DNA of 64,000 nucleotides, taken from the NCBI GenBank assembly GCA_002189035.1, contig NEEC01000013.1, positions 2,666,001 through 2,730,000 on the forward strand, in the 5' to 3' direction. The notes beneath the pieces are model-generated. The model did no database searches and was not told where the DNA came from. It saw nothing but the letters and a program-made list of their open reading frames with translations. The DNA comes from Utricularia gibba (Eukaryota; Streptophyta; Magnoliopsida; Lamiales; Lentibulariaceae). The position numbers and the translations under genes were made by a program. Shown here piece by piece: positions 11,688-22,838 of this stretch. How positions within the stretch are numbered: position 1 is the stretch's first letter; every line of letters starts with the position of its first letter.

Positions 11688-14600
11688 TCACAGCATGGAG
11701 CTGGGAGGAGGCCCCTCTCCGGCATCGCCAGCCCTGCAGTTGCCTCTACGGAGCAGGGAATTGATCTGCTGCATTATGTTGCAGAGATGGTGGTTGACTG
11801 CCGTTACACTTGATAGATTGAGTTTCCCAGTTGCGGAAGTGTTTGCAAGAACCTGTAGTCCGATTGTCAGCAAGCAGCCGGTGTCTGATGCGTTCTTCTT
11901 CATCCCCTCCTCTGCGTTGGTGGTCTGGTTGATTGGGTGGATGATGAATCCCAGTGGGAGGAGAAGGATGCTGGATTGATTTTGTCCGTTCATCACCCTC
12001 TGAATCGCCTCCACGTCTATCGTTGCGTAGATCACCATGCTCCCTGAGTCGTCCACGGAGCTCTCCTGCAGCAGGAACTCCACGCTCTGAGACGAGTTGC
12101 TCGCTACCTGCAGCAGCAGCTCAACGAATCAGGCTTCAATGAGATGAGGGTTTTGTGGGAATTTGAAACCGTGGAGTGAGTGAGCTGACATTGGTGCGGA
12201 GGAGTGAGATGCAGTTTCCGGGATTGGAGCCATTGGCGATGTGGGCGATCTCCTGCAAGGAATTCCCATTTGAGAGAACTTCGATCTGGGCTCTGCTCCT
12301 CTCATCTCGCAAGAAGTTGAAGACGTGATCGTGCCGATACGGCAGACACGACGTGGATACGGCGCTGAGGATCAGGCAGTTGGGCTGCCCTGGCTCCGCC
12401 ACCTTCCGGGTAGTGATCCTGATAGTCTCATCAGCGGAGTCGGACAGCGCAGTCCAGGATTGTCCATAGCAGTTACTCATGTTCAGGCAAAACGTGCGTG
12501 TCATCCTCTTTGCAAGATTCATCAAACACTTCCTCCCTTCAGCTTGAAAAGCTGCAGATGCAACAAAACCTTTATAGCACGCCCCAGAAACGAGATCAGA
12601 TTAGCCGGAAACAAAGGAGAAGCAAACCTCCAAGGTCTGAAACATTTCTAGCCATGAGACTAGCGAGCCGCTCGCACTGGCTCTGGAGAACAGCCAGCCA
12701 GCGTCGGGCCCCAAAAGCCATGCCGCTACGCACAAAACCAGCAAACACTTGATGTACAGGAGAATCCTCTACCTCGACGTGCTCGATCCATGTTACCTGA
12801 ATCAGATGTGTACTGATTATCAGAAACGAACTCGGAACTCCACCCCAGTTTTAAAGAGTTTAAGGGACAGGAGATGATGCAATTACAGTTGAGTATCCAT
12901 TAGGCATGTCTTGGATAATGCATCCAGAGGGTTTTCTCTTGTAATATGGAAATGAGGGAGGGTAGCTGCTCTGGAAGCCATCCATGGGGAAATCAACGAT
13001 GACCCAAGTTCCCTCCTGTGCATTGTGCTGGCAATAACGAAGGAAATGCGCCTCCCTCGTCGGTACAAGGGGAGTAAGAGCTTGCAGCTCGGCATACATC
13101 TATTAAAGACATGCGTGTCAGCGAATGCAGACTACTTGCCTTGCATTAAAACAATGTGTTTACCAGATGAAGAGAGCCACTAGAGTGATCAGAAGCCTCA
13201 GAGTGCACAACTTGAAGAGTTTTCGCCCTAGAGACTATGGAAGGGAACAGTTCCATCCACTGGTTCTGCAAAGAGAGGAGAAGAAGAAGAGGAATTCAGC
13301 TTGGTCTAAGATATTTTGCATTAGAAATGCATTTGTACTTACTGCATCAAGAAAAGCATCAACCAGAGTGATGCTGTTCATTATAACAACAGCTGTGCCC
13401 TTAGTCGCCTCGATCCTGAATTTTCCACTCTGCTGCTTGGCGTTCGGAGACCATGAAAACATTCTGTTGTACTCCTCCACATTCAGAACAAGGCTACCGG
13501 AATCTGGTGACCGGATCCACAGCGGCTCGCCGACGCTACACATCTTCACAAGCTCATTTATGGAGGAAACCGCTAGCTCCAGCGCAAGCGATTTCTCTTC
13601 GTCCATGATCAGTGGAGTCGGAGCGAAATGGGAACTTTCAGGGACAAAAGGAAGAGGGATCATGTGATCAGAAGGGCAGCCAGTCATGTTATCTTGCTCG
13701 AACTTCCTAGGAAATGGAGACATGTCGAGCTCCAGTGATGGGGCGCCAATAAGAGGACCTGGCCCTGGCCTGGGAGTCGAATGACCCGCGTACTGTGAAA
13801 TGAGGCAGCAGACGCGCTCATACTGCGTGAAGGAAAGCAACAAATCCATCAAAATGATCATTGAGAAGAAAGCACTTTCAAAGATGCAAACACTATTGAC
13901 AAACTTCTTTTGTGTGGACAAGCTAGAAGCACAAACCTCCTCCTTCAGACGAGCATTTTCGATGCGCAGTTGATGCTCATCGAACCCCATCTCTCCAAGC
14001 ATCGCTGCCCCACCACAACTAGGGCATACCACATTTCTCAGCGACGCTTGTAGCCTGTAATTCTCGTTCCTGAGGCCCTCGTTCTCCGCCCTTAACACAA
14101 CATTCTCCTGCCTGTCTTGTTGCGCCTGACAACAAGTAATAAAATAGAGTTAGTCTAACAAAATACAGACTCTTTTGTGATAATGGGATCTTTCTTTTGT
14201 TGCTGATTGATGATTGAGATCCATGCTATCGACAAGAAACCCTAATAACTGCGCATTAAAAGGGGTTCGTAGGGTTGACTGCACAAAGCCAACCATGCAC
14301 ATTTATGGCTGTGCAGGAGTTGAAAGAAACCTCAGAAGTTAATGCTATCGTTGTTAAAATGCGCCCCCTTTCTTATCCTACGCTGCTACCACCCAGATAC
14401 TTCAATGGCGATGCTTAGTTGGCATTTCAAATATAGCATTAAAATAAACGCTGGTTGCTACCTTCAACTGGGTCCGACGGTTTTGGAACCAGAACTTCAC
14501 TTGCCGTGGTTTAAGCCCGAGATCTTGGCTGAGTTTCAGTCTCTGCTTATCGTCTGGATGCGGGCATTCCTTGAACAATCTGAATACATTACGATGGATT

Positions 14601-15039
14601 ACTCATCTGAATTTTCTTAAAAAAAGAGGAATGGGGGAAAAAAATGGAGCTTACGCTTCCATTTCTTGGATCTGTCGAGGCGTGTGGCGGTGATAGCGTT
14701 TCTTCTTCGCCGGCGGCTGCTGCTGTTCTGCTTCCTGATCGTTGCCTGAAGCCCCTTCAATGTGTTCACTTCCAGAGCCGCTCTCCAGCATCTCCTCCTT
14801 GTTTTTCCCAACTCCATTCTCCTCTTTCTACACAAGAAAAGAAGGCAAATGTGGATACTGAAATAAGAAAAGAAAAGCAAGCCGTAATCATCTCGTACTG
14901 GAACCATAGGAGCGAAGATGTTGAATGGGTTGATGGCAGACATGAACCCGAAGTTCTGGTTCTGCAGAAGCGAGTTCTCTGTAGAAATCGCCATGGCGTT
15001 GCCTCCCATTGTTGACAGAACTTGACAGTCTCCATACAT
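11688..15039 (-). CDS. HDG5: HD-ZIP class IV transcription factor, HDG5 type
   Basis: Ten exons on minus: 15039-14899, 14827-14655, 14579-14462, 14125-13937, 13822-13343, 13265-13164, 13099-12887, 12796-12628, 12551-12190, 12107-11688; 788 aa, all phases consistent. Order: short N-tail; basic [17 protein letters not shown] opening the homeodomain; recognition helix [15 protein letters not shown]; a leucine zipper with the CPSCGG loop of class IV proteins; the START domain ([15 protein letters not shown] to [12 protein letters not shown]); then HD-SAD ([49 protein letters not shown]). Exon pattern and wording match Arabidopsis HDG5/rice ROC3 best. Class IV factors bind L1-box DNA and act in epidermal tissue. 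A TTTCAG acceptor just upstream of the ATG suggests a 5'-leader intron. The family is certain; the subclade is likely. Confidence 0.96.
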
Positions 15040-15174
15040 TTCTTCCTCCCCCACTGAAATAACAGAGAAAGAACAAGGGTTTGTACGGAATCTCTAGAAA
15101 GATCAAAACCTAGTCTCCTTTCTCCCTGCGTACGAACGAACTCCCACCTCAAAAACCCAAGCAGAGCTTCTTCT

Positions 15175-15208
15175 TCCTCCTCCTCCTCCTCCTCCTCCTC
15201 CTCCTCCT
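15175..15208. repeat. (TCC)n microsatellite upstream of the HDG5-type gene
   Basis: About 11 TCC units (GGA on the gene strand) inside a pyrimidine-rich tract, some 140 bp upstream of the start codon, so probably in the transcribed leader. Confidence 0.9.
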
Positions 15209-17223
15209 TCCCTCGAAACTCCTTTAATGCCGTGCCTCTGCCCTTCTTCTACCCCCCACCGTAACAGTAAATGTGACTTTTTTTACCGGGGTTTAATGCG
15301 AGCTTTAACTGCGGATGTGAGAAACCGACGAAACGGCGAGCGAATTCTGTATGGGGCGGGGCACGTGGCGGCCTGCTGCTGACATGTAGAACCGCGTTTT
15401 ATTCCTTTGTAACGCCAACCTGTCCAAAAAGTCAAAATCTCCTTTTCTTCTTTTCCCAACGGAATTTGGGGGTTTACTGTACGCATTTGTTTATTCAATT
15501 AAATAAAAGTTGGAGATAAGAAGCTATTTTCTATTCAACAGTCAATGAATGATTTCCGGATCATTTAGCAAATCATGAGGCACAAAACAAAACATGTCTA
15601 CTCTCCTTTTGTAATAACTATACCATAAAAAAAGCATGAAATGAAATGAAAAAAAATAATGTCATTAATCTCTAATGTTTACTTAAATCATATAATTTCT
15701 ACTTAAAAATATTGTTTTCATGTGAACTACTTATAGTTGGTTACTAATGTTTCAAAATCGATAAAAAATAGCTTTAATTATTTAAACTATAGACAACATT
15801 AACCACTAATTTAAAGCAATAATTTTTTCATTCAATTCAATTTTACTATTTTGGATCCAAATACTCATTAACATTGGAACCATTTGATGTTACTACTCTC
15901 ACTTGTGAAAACTAGAAAAATACACATCCGTATTTTTAAGAATTTTTAAGAATCAAAATCAACATTTAGTTCTATAATGTTCGGATGCTTCGATTTACTT
16001 TCAATGTTTAGTCGTATTAAAATCTTATATTACATGTCAATTATTACACATGCGTTATCGTTTATTATTTGTAGATCTACAATGATGAGTGAAAAATCTC
16101 AAATAGATGGAGGAAACAATGCATATCAACCATCTTTTGGCGGATTCATGAATATTGCTTGAAAGGTAAGAGTCTTTCACTTAGAAGTTCAATGCTACTT
16201 GATCTCTTTGTGCGCATCCATTGCTATTTCATCCTTTTTGTAATGGTGTGTTTGTCGTTATTTAAAATAGATCGATCGCTCAATTATGAAGGAAAGATTA
16301 TGATAACATCCCGTGCGTATCAAAGTCTAGTAATGAGACTTGTAAGAAGGGGGCGAAACTCAATAGAAATAGTTAAAATTTTCAAAATTTTTTAAAAAAT
16401 TAATCTAAAAAATATATGTTTAGAGAGAATTCAAAGACTTTCCACATGAAAATTCCTTTTCATATGAACCATTGAAAACCTTTCCATATGCATACTTCTG
16501 ATACACATTGTAATGACTATTAGTTAGTCAACAATTTTCATAAAATTTAAATAAATTTATTTTGTTTGATATTCTAATTTGTTTCATATTAGATTCTTGG
16601 AAGTATCATGTTTTTACATGTCATAAAAAAAATCTCTATGATCATAAATAATAAGATAGTAAGAGGGCCCAAAATGCGTTATGGGCGGTGGAGTTCAATC
16701 TATTGCAATGCCATGTGCGGTAATTTATTCTACGACAACATGTAAGAATATACAGGGCACAGCTGGAAATGCGCATTCCATTTATTGATTTCTTCACCTC
16801 ACATACTCGTTATAGTAATTTTCTTATTTTAAATGATTAACATATATTTTTTGATCTGTAAGTTTTAATGATTAATATGATAATATAATTTATCATTTAA
16901 TATCGAATTTAGTCACGATGTATTTTATGCATCAATAAATATTGATTAAATTAATCGAATTAAATTTGAGAATAGTTTTCAAACAATATTATTAAAAATT
17001 AATTTAATTTCGTTTTTAAAATATTAAATTGGCAGGGTTATCATGGGCTCAGGAGGTTGAGGTTGATGGACCCATTGGAGGAGCCCAGTTACTATTATTG
17101 GCCTATACCGAAGCCCAGAGGAATGTTTTAAGTTTTTATTTTTATTTAAAGAAATAATCTTGATTAATTTCAACTCTCTCACCTGTGTCCCGGCCTACCG
17201 CTAACTTCTGGTGGTTGGCGGCG
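15209..17223. other. AT-rich intergenic region
   Basis: This includes the HDG5-type promoter. From about 15480 to 17040 the sequence is strongly AT-rich with many homopolymers. I see no coding exon, RNA gene or transposon ends here. Confidence 0.6.
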
Positions 17224-17655
17224 ATGGCAGTGCCGTTGGGAATGGGAATGGGCCATTACAGGACTGTACTCATAGCCGGAGCAGGTATGCTTCGATGAAT
17301 ACATGTCGCTGTGATCTCCGATCATCTAGGTGTTTTTTTGTTTTGGAATTATGTACTGGAACCGTACTGGTGAAAAATGGTAGTCAATTGTCTTTGAGAA
17401 TTACGTCACTAAATTTTTCTGGATTTCCAGATTTACTGGTTTTGTAGTCAGTTGCGTGGGTTAGCTGGTTGTAGATGATTAATTTTCTTTTTTTTTTTTC
17501 CATGTGTTTGATATTGTGCAGGATGTCAAACTCCCTTCAATAGAGAACAAGCTGGTGATGCATTCTCTGAAGGATATATGCATCTATTGCAGCTACATAC
17601 ATTTTTGTGTTCGTTGAAAGCTTCTTTCTTATCCCATCATGTGCTGCTTATTTAG
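17224..17655 (+). CDS. Candidate two-exon gene for a 64-residue protein, unidentified
   Basis: An ATG at 17224 opens a Gly/Met-rich start (MAVPLGMGMGHYRTVLIAGA) that runs into a good donor (GCAG/GTATGC at 17284/17285). A pyrimidine-rich tract and GTGCAG acceptor end at 17521. The second exon, 17522-17655, continues in phase with CQTPFNREQAGDAFSEGYMH and a hydrophobic end before TAG. Splice signals and phase support a gene. However, I do not recognise the family and the protein is short. A longer gene with further exons toward 18000, or a transcribed remnant, is equally possible. Confidence 0.35.
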
Positions 17656-18494
17656 GAACTTGCCTATGCTGGAGTCATGTATTTGTGTGATGTTGTCAAT
17701 GGAAGAATGCCAAAAACGCCTCAGGCTCGTCACTGATCCTTCTTTTTCGTGTTATGCATTCTAATTGGAGCAACATATCTCGGTTGGGTTCTCTGTGCAG
17801 GAGCAACTCATAGTTACTTGAATTCAATTGGTACCTCCGTAGCATATCACAAAGAACCAGAACACGTTTTTTTTGGTTTTCCGGTTTGTTTACAGTCTCT
17901 GGGATTCTCATTGCCATCTCCAATGTCAACAGGGTCTCCGAGGCTTTGCTGATGTTGCGTTGCTTTTAACAGATGGAAGCCAGCAAGATGCTTCCTCCGT
18001 CAAGCCAAAACATAGCCTAACAAGGTAAACTAAATGAAGCTGCCCCTTTAAGCCAAATTTGCAAACTCGTGATTTCTCATTATCATCTTCAGCTCATGCT
18101 TTAATGATGGGGATGATGCCACTCTGTTTTGAAGATCATTAGTAGGATTAGATTTCAATAAATGCACAAGGGAGAACCGAGCCTGTGGAAGAGTTGACCA
18201 GTGCAGTTGGCTGAAAGCGGTCTATTAGCAGTGCTAGGAGAGGGACAGGGTGTGAACTTTGCTTGTTAAACCGAGTAAATAGTCCTATACAATTGATTGA
18301 AAGTTACGGATGCCTGATAGATTTTACTGATTAACAACCCCTCTGTTCATAACTTGCACCCAAAGGATGTCTGTATACAGAAACCAGCACATGGGGATCA
18401 AGATTTTGCATTACCCCGTTTTTATTGCACTAGAACACAGATCTGGCTTGTTTCCCAGGCTTAAAACATCAAACACAAAGCCTAGTTTTACAAG
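17656..18494. other. Spacer; 3' flank of the SWEET gene
   Basis: No convincing coding exon. Several short frames near 17700-17950 do not join into anything recognisable. Confidence 0.45.
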
Positions 18495-19756
18495 TTAGAC
18501 ATCCGGATGCAACTGGCTGCTGCTTCTCTTGACTTCGATCTCCATGCTCTCCTTCCTCTGGGCCATGATCCTCTTGGTAGACTTGTAGAACATACCATAC
18601 AGCAACAGCTGCGCCGCCCCGAGAACCGCACCTATCCCATTTGGTATCTGTGGATGGAATGGAGAACAAGTTCAGAACATAAGAGCTCATTTCGCAGGTT
18701 TATGTAACAGGGCAGAGGTGTGTCTTACAAGGATGAAGGGATCGAACTTGATGAAAGCATAACATGTCCAGCAAACCCCGTTCAGACAAGAGAACAAGGA
18801 CAGGTAAAATGGCATGAACTCCACACTCTTAGTGGTCACCACCATTTTCTGCAATGTGCCAGAGGAAAAGAAAGAGTTGAATTCATTTTGGGGTGAAGAA
18901 CAGAAACAGTGTATTCATTGAATGACTTCACCAGAAGAAACTCCATTAAATAATGGTTTATTTGTGTTGTTGGTGGATAAATGGAGATGACGTACCATGA
19001 CAGAGAGGGGGAAGCATACATGAGTATGTTGCCGGCCATGCAGATGCTCCCAACAATTGTCGACCGGAGTTTCGTCGTGTGCGCTAAATTTAGGACGCAA
19101 ACCGCCACCGCCGCCATGAAGGCGCACTCGGCAGCCGCCACCGCTGCCACCGTCGCCCGTTTCTTCCCCTTGGAGAAGAGCATGAACACCGACAGAAAAA
19201 CTATCTCTATCACGAAGCCCGCCCCGTTGATCGTCACCACCAACATGCTGTTGGGGTGCACGATCGGCAACCCGTACAGCACCCATAACCCGCAGTTTAC
19301 GAACGTCGCCAAGTACGGCACCGCTGAGTATTGCTCCACCGATCTCTTCCGCCATATCCTGTAAAACGTCGGCCTGGAACCCAGAAAGATTCAATCCCCA
19401 TTGTTAGTCAAAAAGTAGTTCATTAAACACATTGCAACATTTCCCATTCCTTTTTCGTTTGAATCGAATTGTCCGTTTCGTTTTTTCGAAAAATCATTCA
19501 CAACACAATCCAGAAAAAGCAGTTCTTTTAAGAAAGGAATCAAGAACTTTACATTGGGGAGAGAAAAAGCACGAGGGCAATCGCATTTCCTGCAACCACA
19601 AGTAAGGAAACGAAACGACCATGAGTGTACGGAATCAGAAGACAACCACCGGTGTGTGCTGTTAGTTAGTCAAGTGATGTGTGCTGCTGAACATAACCGG
19701 AATCAGAACGGACCGATTATTCCGACGGCGGTCCGAGCTTCATCCTTGGCCAACAT
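18495..19756 (-). CDS. SWEET sugar transporter, clade II-like, one apparent frameshift
   Basis: Bidirectional sugar uniporter with two MtN3/saliva repeats and seven membrane spans. Exons on minus: 19756-19714 ([15 protein letters not shown]), 19589-19553 ([11 protein letters not shown]), 19373-18996, 18848-18729, 18647-18495; 243 aa after one correction. Hallmarks: [34 protein letters not shown], then MYASPL-SVM and [13 protein letters not shown] in the second repeat, and a charged cytosolic tail ([16 protein letters not shown]). Exon 3 (378 nt) covers what is normally two exons in SWEET genes, so one intron has probably been lost. The C5 run (G5 at 19007-19011 on +) is one base short: read as is it gives SPSLSW, with one more C it gives the conserved SPLSVM before the exon 4 junction. 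The clade II call rests on overall similarity. Confidence 0.92.
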
Positions 19757-19775
19757 CTTCACACCCCCCAAACCG

Positions 19776-19815
19776 AAGAAGAAGAAGAAGAAGAAAGAAG
19801 AAGCAGCAGCAGCAG
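19776..19815. repeat. (GAA)n and (GCA)n runs in the SWEET leader
   Basis: Two adjoining trinucleotide runs (GAA from 19776, GCA from 19802) immediately upstream of the SWEET start codon; on the gene strand they read as a pyrimidine-rich leader. Confidence 0.85.
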
Positions 19816-22800
19816 AGGAGAGAATTGAAGGAGACTTTACAGATCAAATGGGTCTACGCCTCTCGAACTTTTATAGCAGCAAGAGGGGGGAGCGGGTCCT
19901 TTTCACCCTTTTTGTAAAAAAGCAAGATTTTGTACATAAGAACGCTAGCACCATTATGATCCGTACAACCAGGATTCTGCGACGAATTTGATTTGATTAT
20001 GAGAAAATCTGATTCTGAAACTTGGATGACGTGGGCCTTCTGGTAATCACAGGAGATAACCAGGAGATGAGAAACACCACCCCCGCTGTCACTTGCATGA
20101 CATGTACTGGTTGCTCATGCAAATGACACCACGGGAGGGATCTGGGAATCAAATGTGGCACTCCCTCCAACGCTGTCGACGTGAAAACACCGAAACACCC
20201 ACCGCCTGAATCCCTCGCATCTCGCCGGAGACGAGGGTACAACAGTCATTCCTCCCCTCCGCATTCAATTGCCTTATGTCACTACTCCCAAAAACTGTTA
20301 TCCAAGCCCTCTCTATTGATGAAAAGACGGAAAACCCCAGGCCAGAACACCCTGTGTTCGTGTTTTCGGCCTCGGGTGGGGGTACGATGGACATTTCAGG
20401 AAGGTCTGCGGTACTTGAATGAATGACCCAGTAAATTCAAGTCCCAAAGCCCTTCAACATCCTTATCCACCCACCCCATACAAAAATAATCAGGATTCCC
20501 AGGTAGGAAATAAACGGGAATTTTTTAAAAAAATTAACCATCCTAATATTCTACTACAAACTAATACTAAAATTTTACGTATAAAATGGTTATTTTTCAC
20601 ACATACTAAAATTAACATAGTTACCTTTCAAAATCATCAAAATAAACGCTTAAGTGACGTCATCCGTAGAAAAATATATAGATTAAAGAAATAAAAAAAA
20701 ACTCAAGAGGTTGACCAATCGGGATTGGAGGATTAAATGCCGGCTTCAAGAGATTAACATATTTTAATATAAAAATTATATATTATAATGCGTTTACTTT
20801 ACAAGTTTAAATAAAATAGCCATTTTCAGAGGATTTTGTTTAAATTTACATCCTCTTGCTTTTACTTAATTCTTTATATGTATAGTAGTACGTAATAATA
20901 TATATTTGAATTATTTATATTTACATAAGCATATATTATGTGATTAATATTAAAAAAATTTTGGTACATACATTTTAAATATATGTGTTTACAACAACAT
21001 TGTATTTGATAAATGTGTTTAAAACAAATAATTTATAAATTGAGGTATTTAACAAAACACATCTAAAATTTGAGTAGTTTTCTAAAAAAATCATGTAATA
21101 TTAAATTAGTCTATCAAATATATATTGTTATTAACGATATATAAACAGTAAAACCAATCTACCAAACATGCAATAAAATGAGAATGATTTTGTTAACAAT
21201 CATATTTTATAACTTATACATATCACAAAAATATTATATTAATGTATACATTCTATTTTATATTAATATAATAGTTCAAATATATTTATATTTGATTCAA
21301 AAATTATACTATTTTTATAATCGTATCACATAAGATATCCTCCCAACCTTTTCACAGAATTGAAATGGTTTTCATAAATCAATCTTGACAAAAAATATTT
21401 GAAAATTATAAACATTTTTTTTTTCAATTGTAATCTAAATACAATATACAAAATGAACCCCTACGTAGCAATTGCATCTAATAATCACCCTAATAAATTA
21501 ATTGTTTTTTATTCCAATCGCTAGTGGTCAACCGACACAACCCCTTAATATGGAGGGGTTGTGTTTTGTTTGATTAATATGGAGGGGTTGTGTTTTGTTT
21601 GATTAATATGGAGGGTTTTGGTAAGAAACAAAATATTGTTTATATGTTTAGTTAGTTGATTAAATTATGTGTGGGTAAAAAAAACAATTCATTAAAATTA
21701 TGCAATAAAAAGATAAAAATAACCCCAAAGAAGGGTTGAATTTTTTTTAACCCCAAATAAAAGTAAACCCACCTATTCCTTTCTATCTAACTCAACCCAC
21801 GCTTAGAGTGTAATAAATTAATTGTAGAGGGAATAAATAGGCGTGCCAAACTGCCAAAGAGTTGGGTTGATACTCTGTCACCTGACATCGACACTATGAA
21901 TATTCTGAATCAAAGTAAACCAGTTGACTCCATTTTTAATTCAATTTTCTTTCTTCGAAAATTTGTTCGAATGGGTACTCCTTGTTGCGTGCGTCTCCAA
22001 GGATATATTTTTGCTTCGAGTGGGTGATCAATTTTAGTCTGTGTTTTAAAATAAAATGCATTTGAATAACGAATCGGTTATGATATAAGTTATGGTTAAG
22101 GGTTTGTTCTGTAATTTGAAACCGTGTCTAAAGTAGAGTTAATTGTAAAATTGTTTTGTGTTATATTATAAATTTTAATATATTTAATTATTATATAATT
22201 ATAAATATATTTTTAAAAATAAATATTTACAATTTTTTTAAATAATATTTTATTTAATCACTAGAAATTCGATAATGTCTGATTTCAGAAAATTATATAC
22301 ACCGAACATGCCCTAAATTTGACGAAGTTGTGATTAAAGCTACAAAGAGTTGCTTATTTTTTTCTTTTTTGGGCTTTTATTGCTGGAATCCGGCCCAAGC
22401 GAGATGAAACCGGATCCAGCTTGCGGTAATGAAGACCGGACCGACCATCAGTGAAGTGGCGCGAGGCCCAAATACGGCCCTACTATTGCTTGCTGTGTTG
22501 TAGAGGATAAAAACGGCGTCGTATTGAGTAATTATCAAAGTGAACAAGAGTCGTGTTGGAGAGAGAGAGAAACGAGTTTATTAGGTATTATCCAAAATAA
22601 GTTGTGACGCATTTTTTTCCTGAATGTTTGTTGTGGGGCCACCACTTTTGGGTTGGGCATCCAATCACAACGCAGTATTTCAGCTTCTTTTCTTTCTGCG
22701 CTCTCCTTGATTTGGAAGGGAGGAGATAGTGGCGTTTTGTTGTTCCCTGGGGGGTGCAATTGGCAGCTGGGTTTCGGAGATCTCATCCTCCGGTTCTGCA

Positions 22801-22838
22801 CTTCCTTCCCTCCTGATTCGCTCTAGCTCTAGTCCAGA
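19816..22838. other. Long AT-rich intergenic region
   Basis: Promoters of the SWEET (-) and SCPL20-like (+) genes face each other across 3 kb. The part from 20500 to 22300 is extremely AT-rich, with no coding-like frame and no recognisable transposon termini. A short tandem repeat at 21545-21616 is listed separately. Confidence 0.6.
21545..21616. repeat. 29-bp tandem repeat, about 2.5 copies
   Basis: The unit begins TTAATATGGAGGGGTTGTGT and recurs at 21545, 21574 and 21603; the third copy is partial and degenerate. It lies in AT-rich spacer, and no function is suggested by position. Confidence 0.9.

Noticed and set aside
15039-15054. Upstream in-frame GTG as start of the HDG5-type protein; similarly GTG at 50618 for the protease
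   Set aside because: Plant nuclear genes start at ATG; the GTG codons are not starts, and for HDG5 it lies just after a likely leader-intron acceptor.
20500-22300. Possible transposon in the AT-rich region
   Set aside because: No terminal repeats, target duplications or transposase/reverse-transcriptase frames were found; only a 29-bp tandem repeat.
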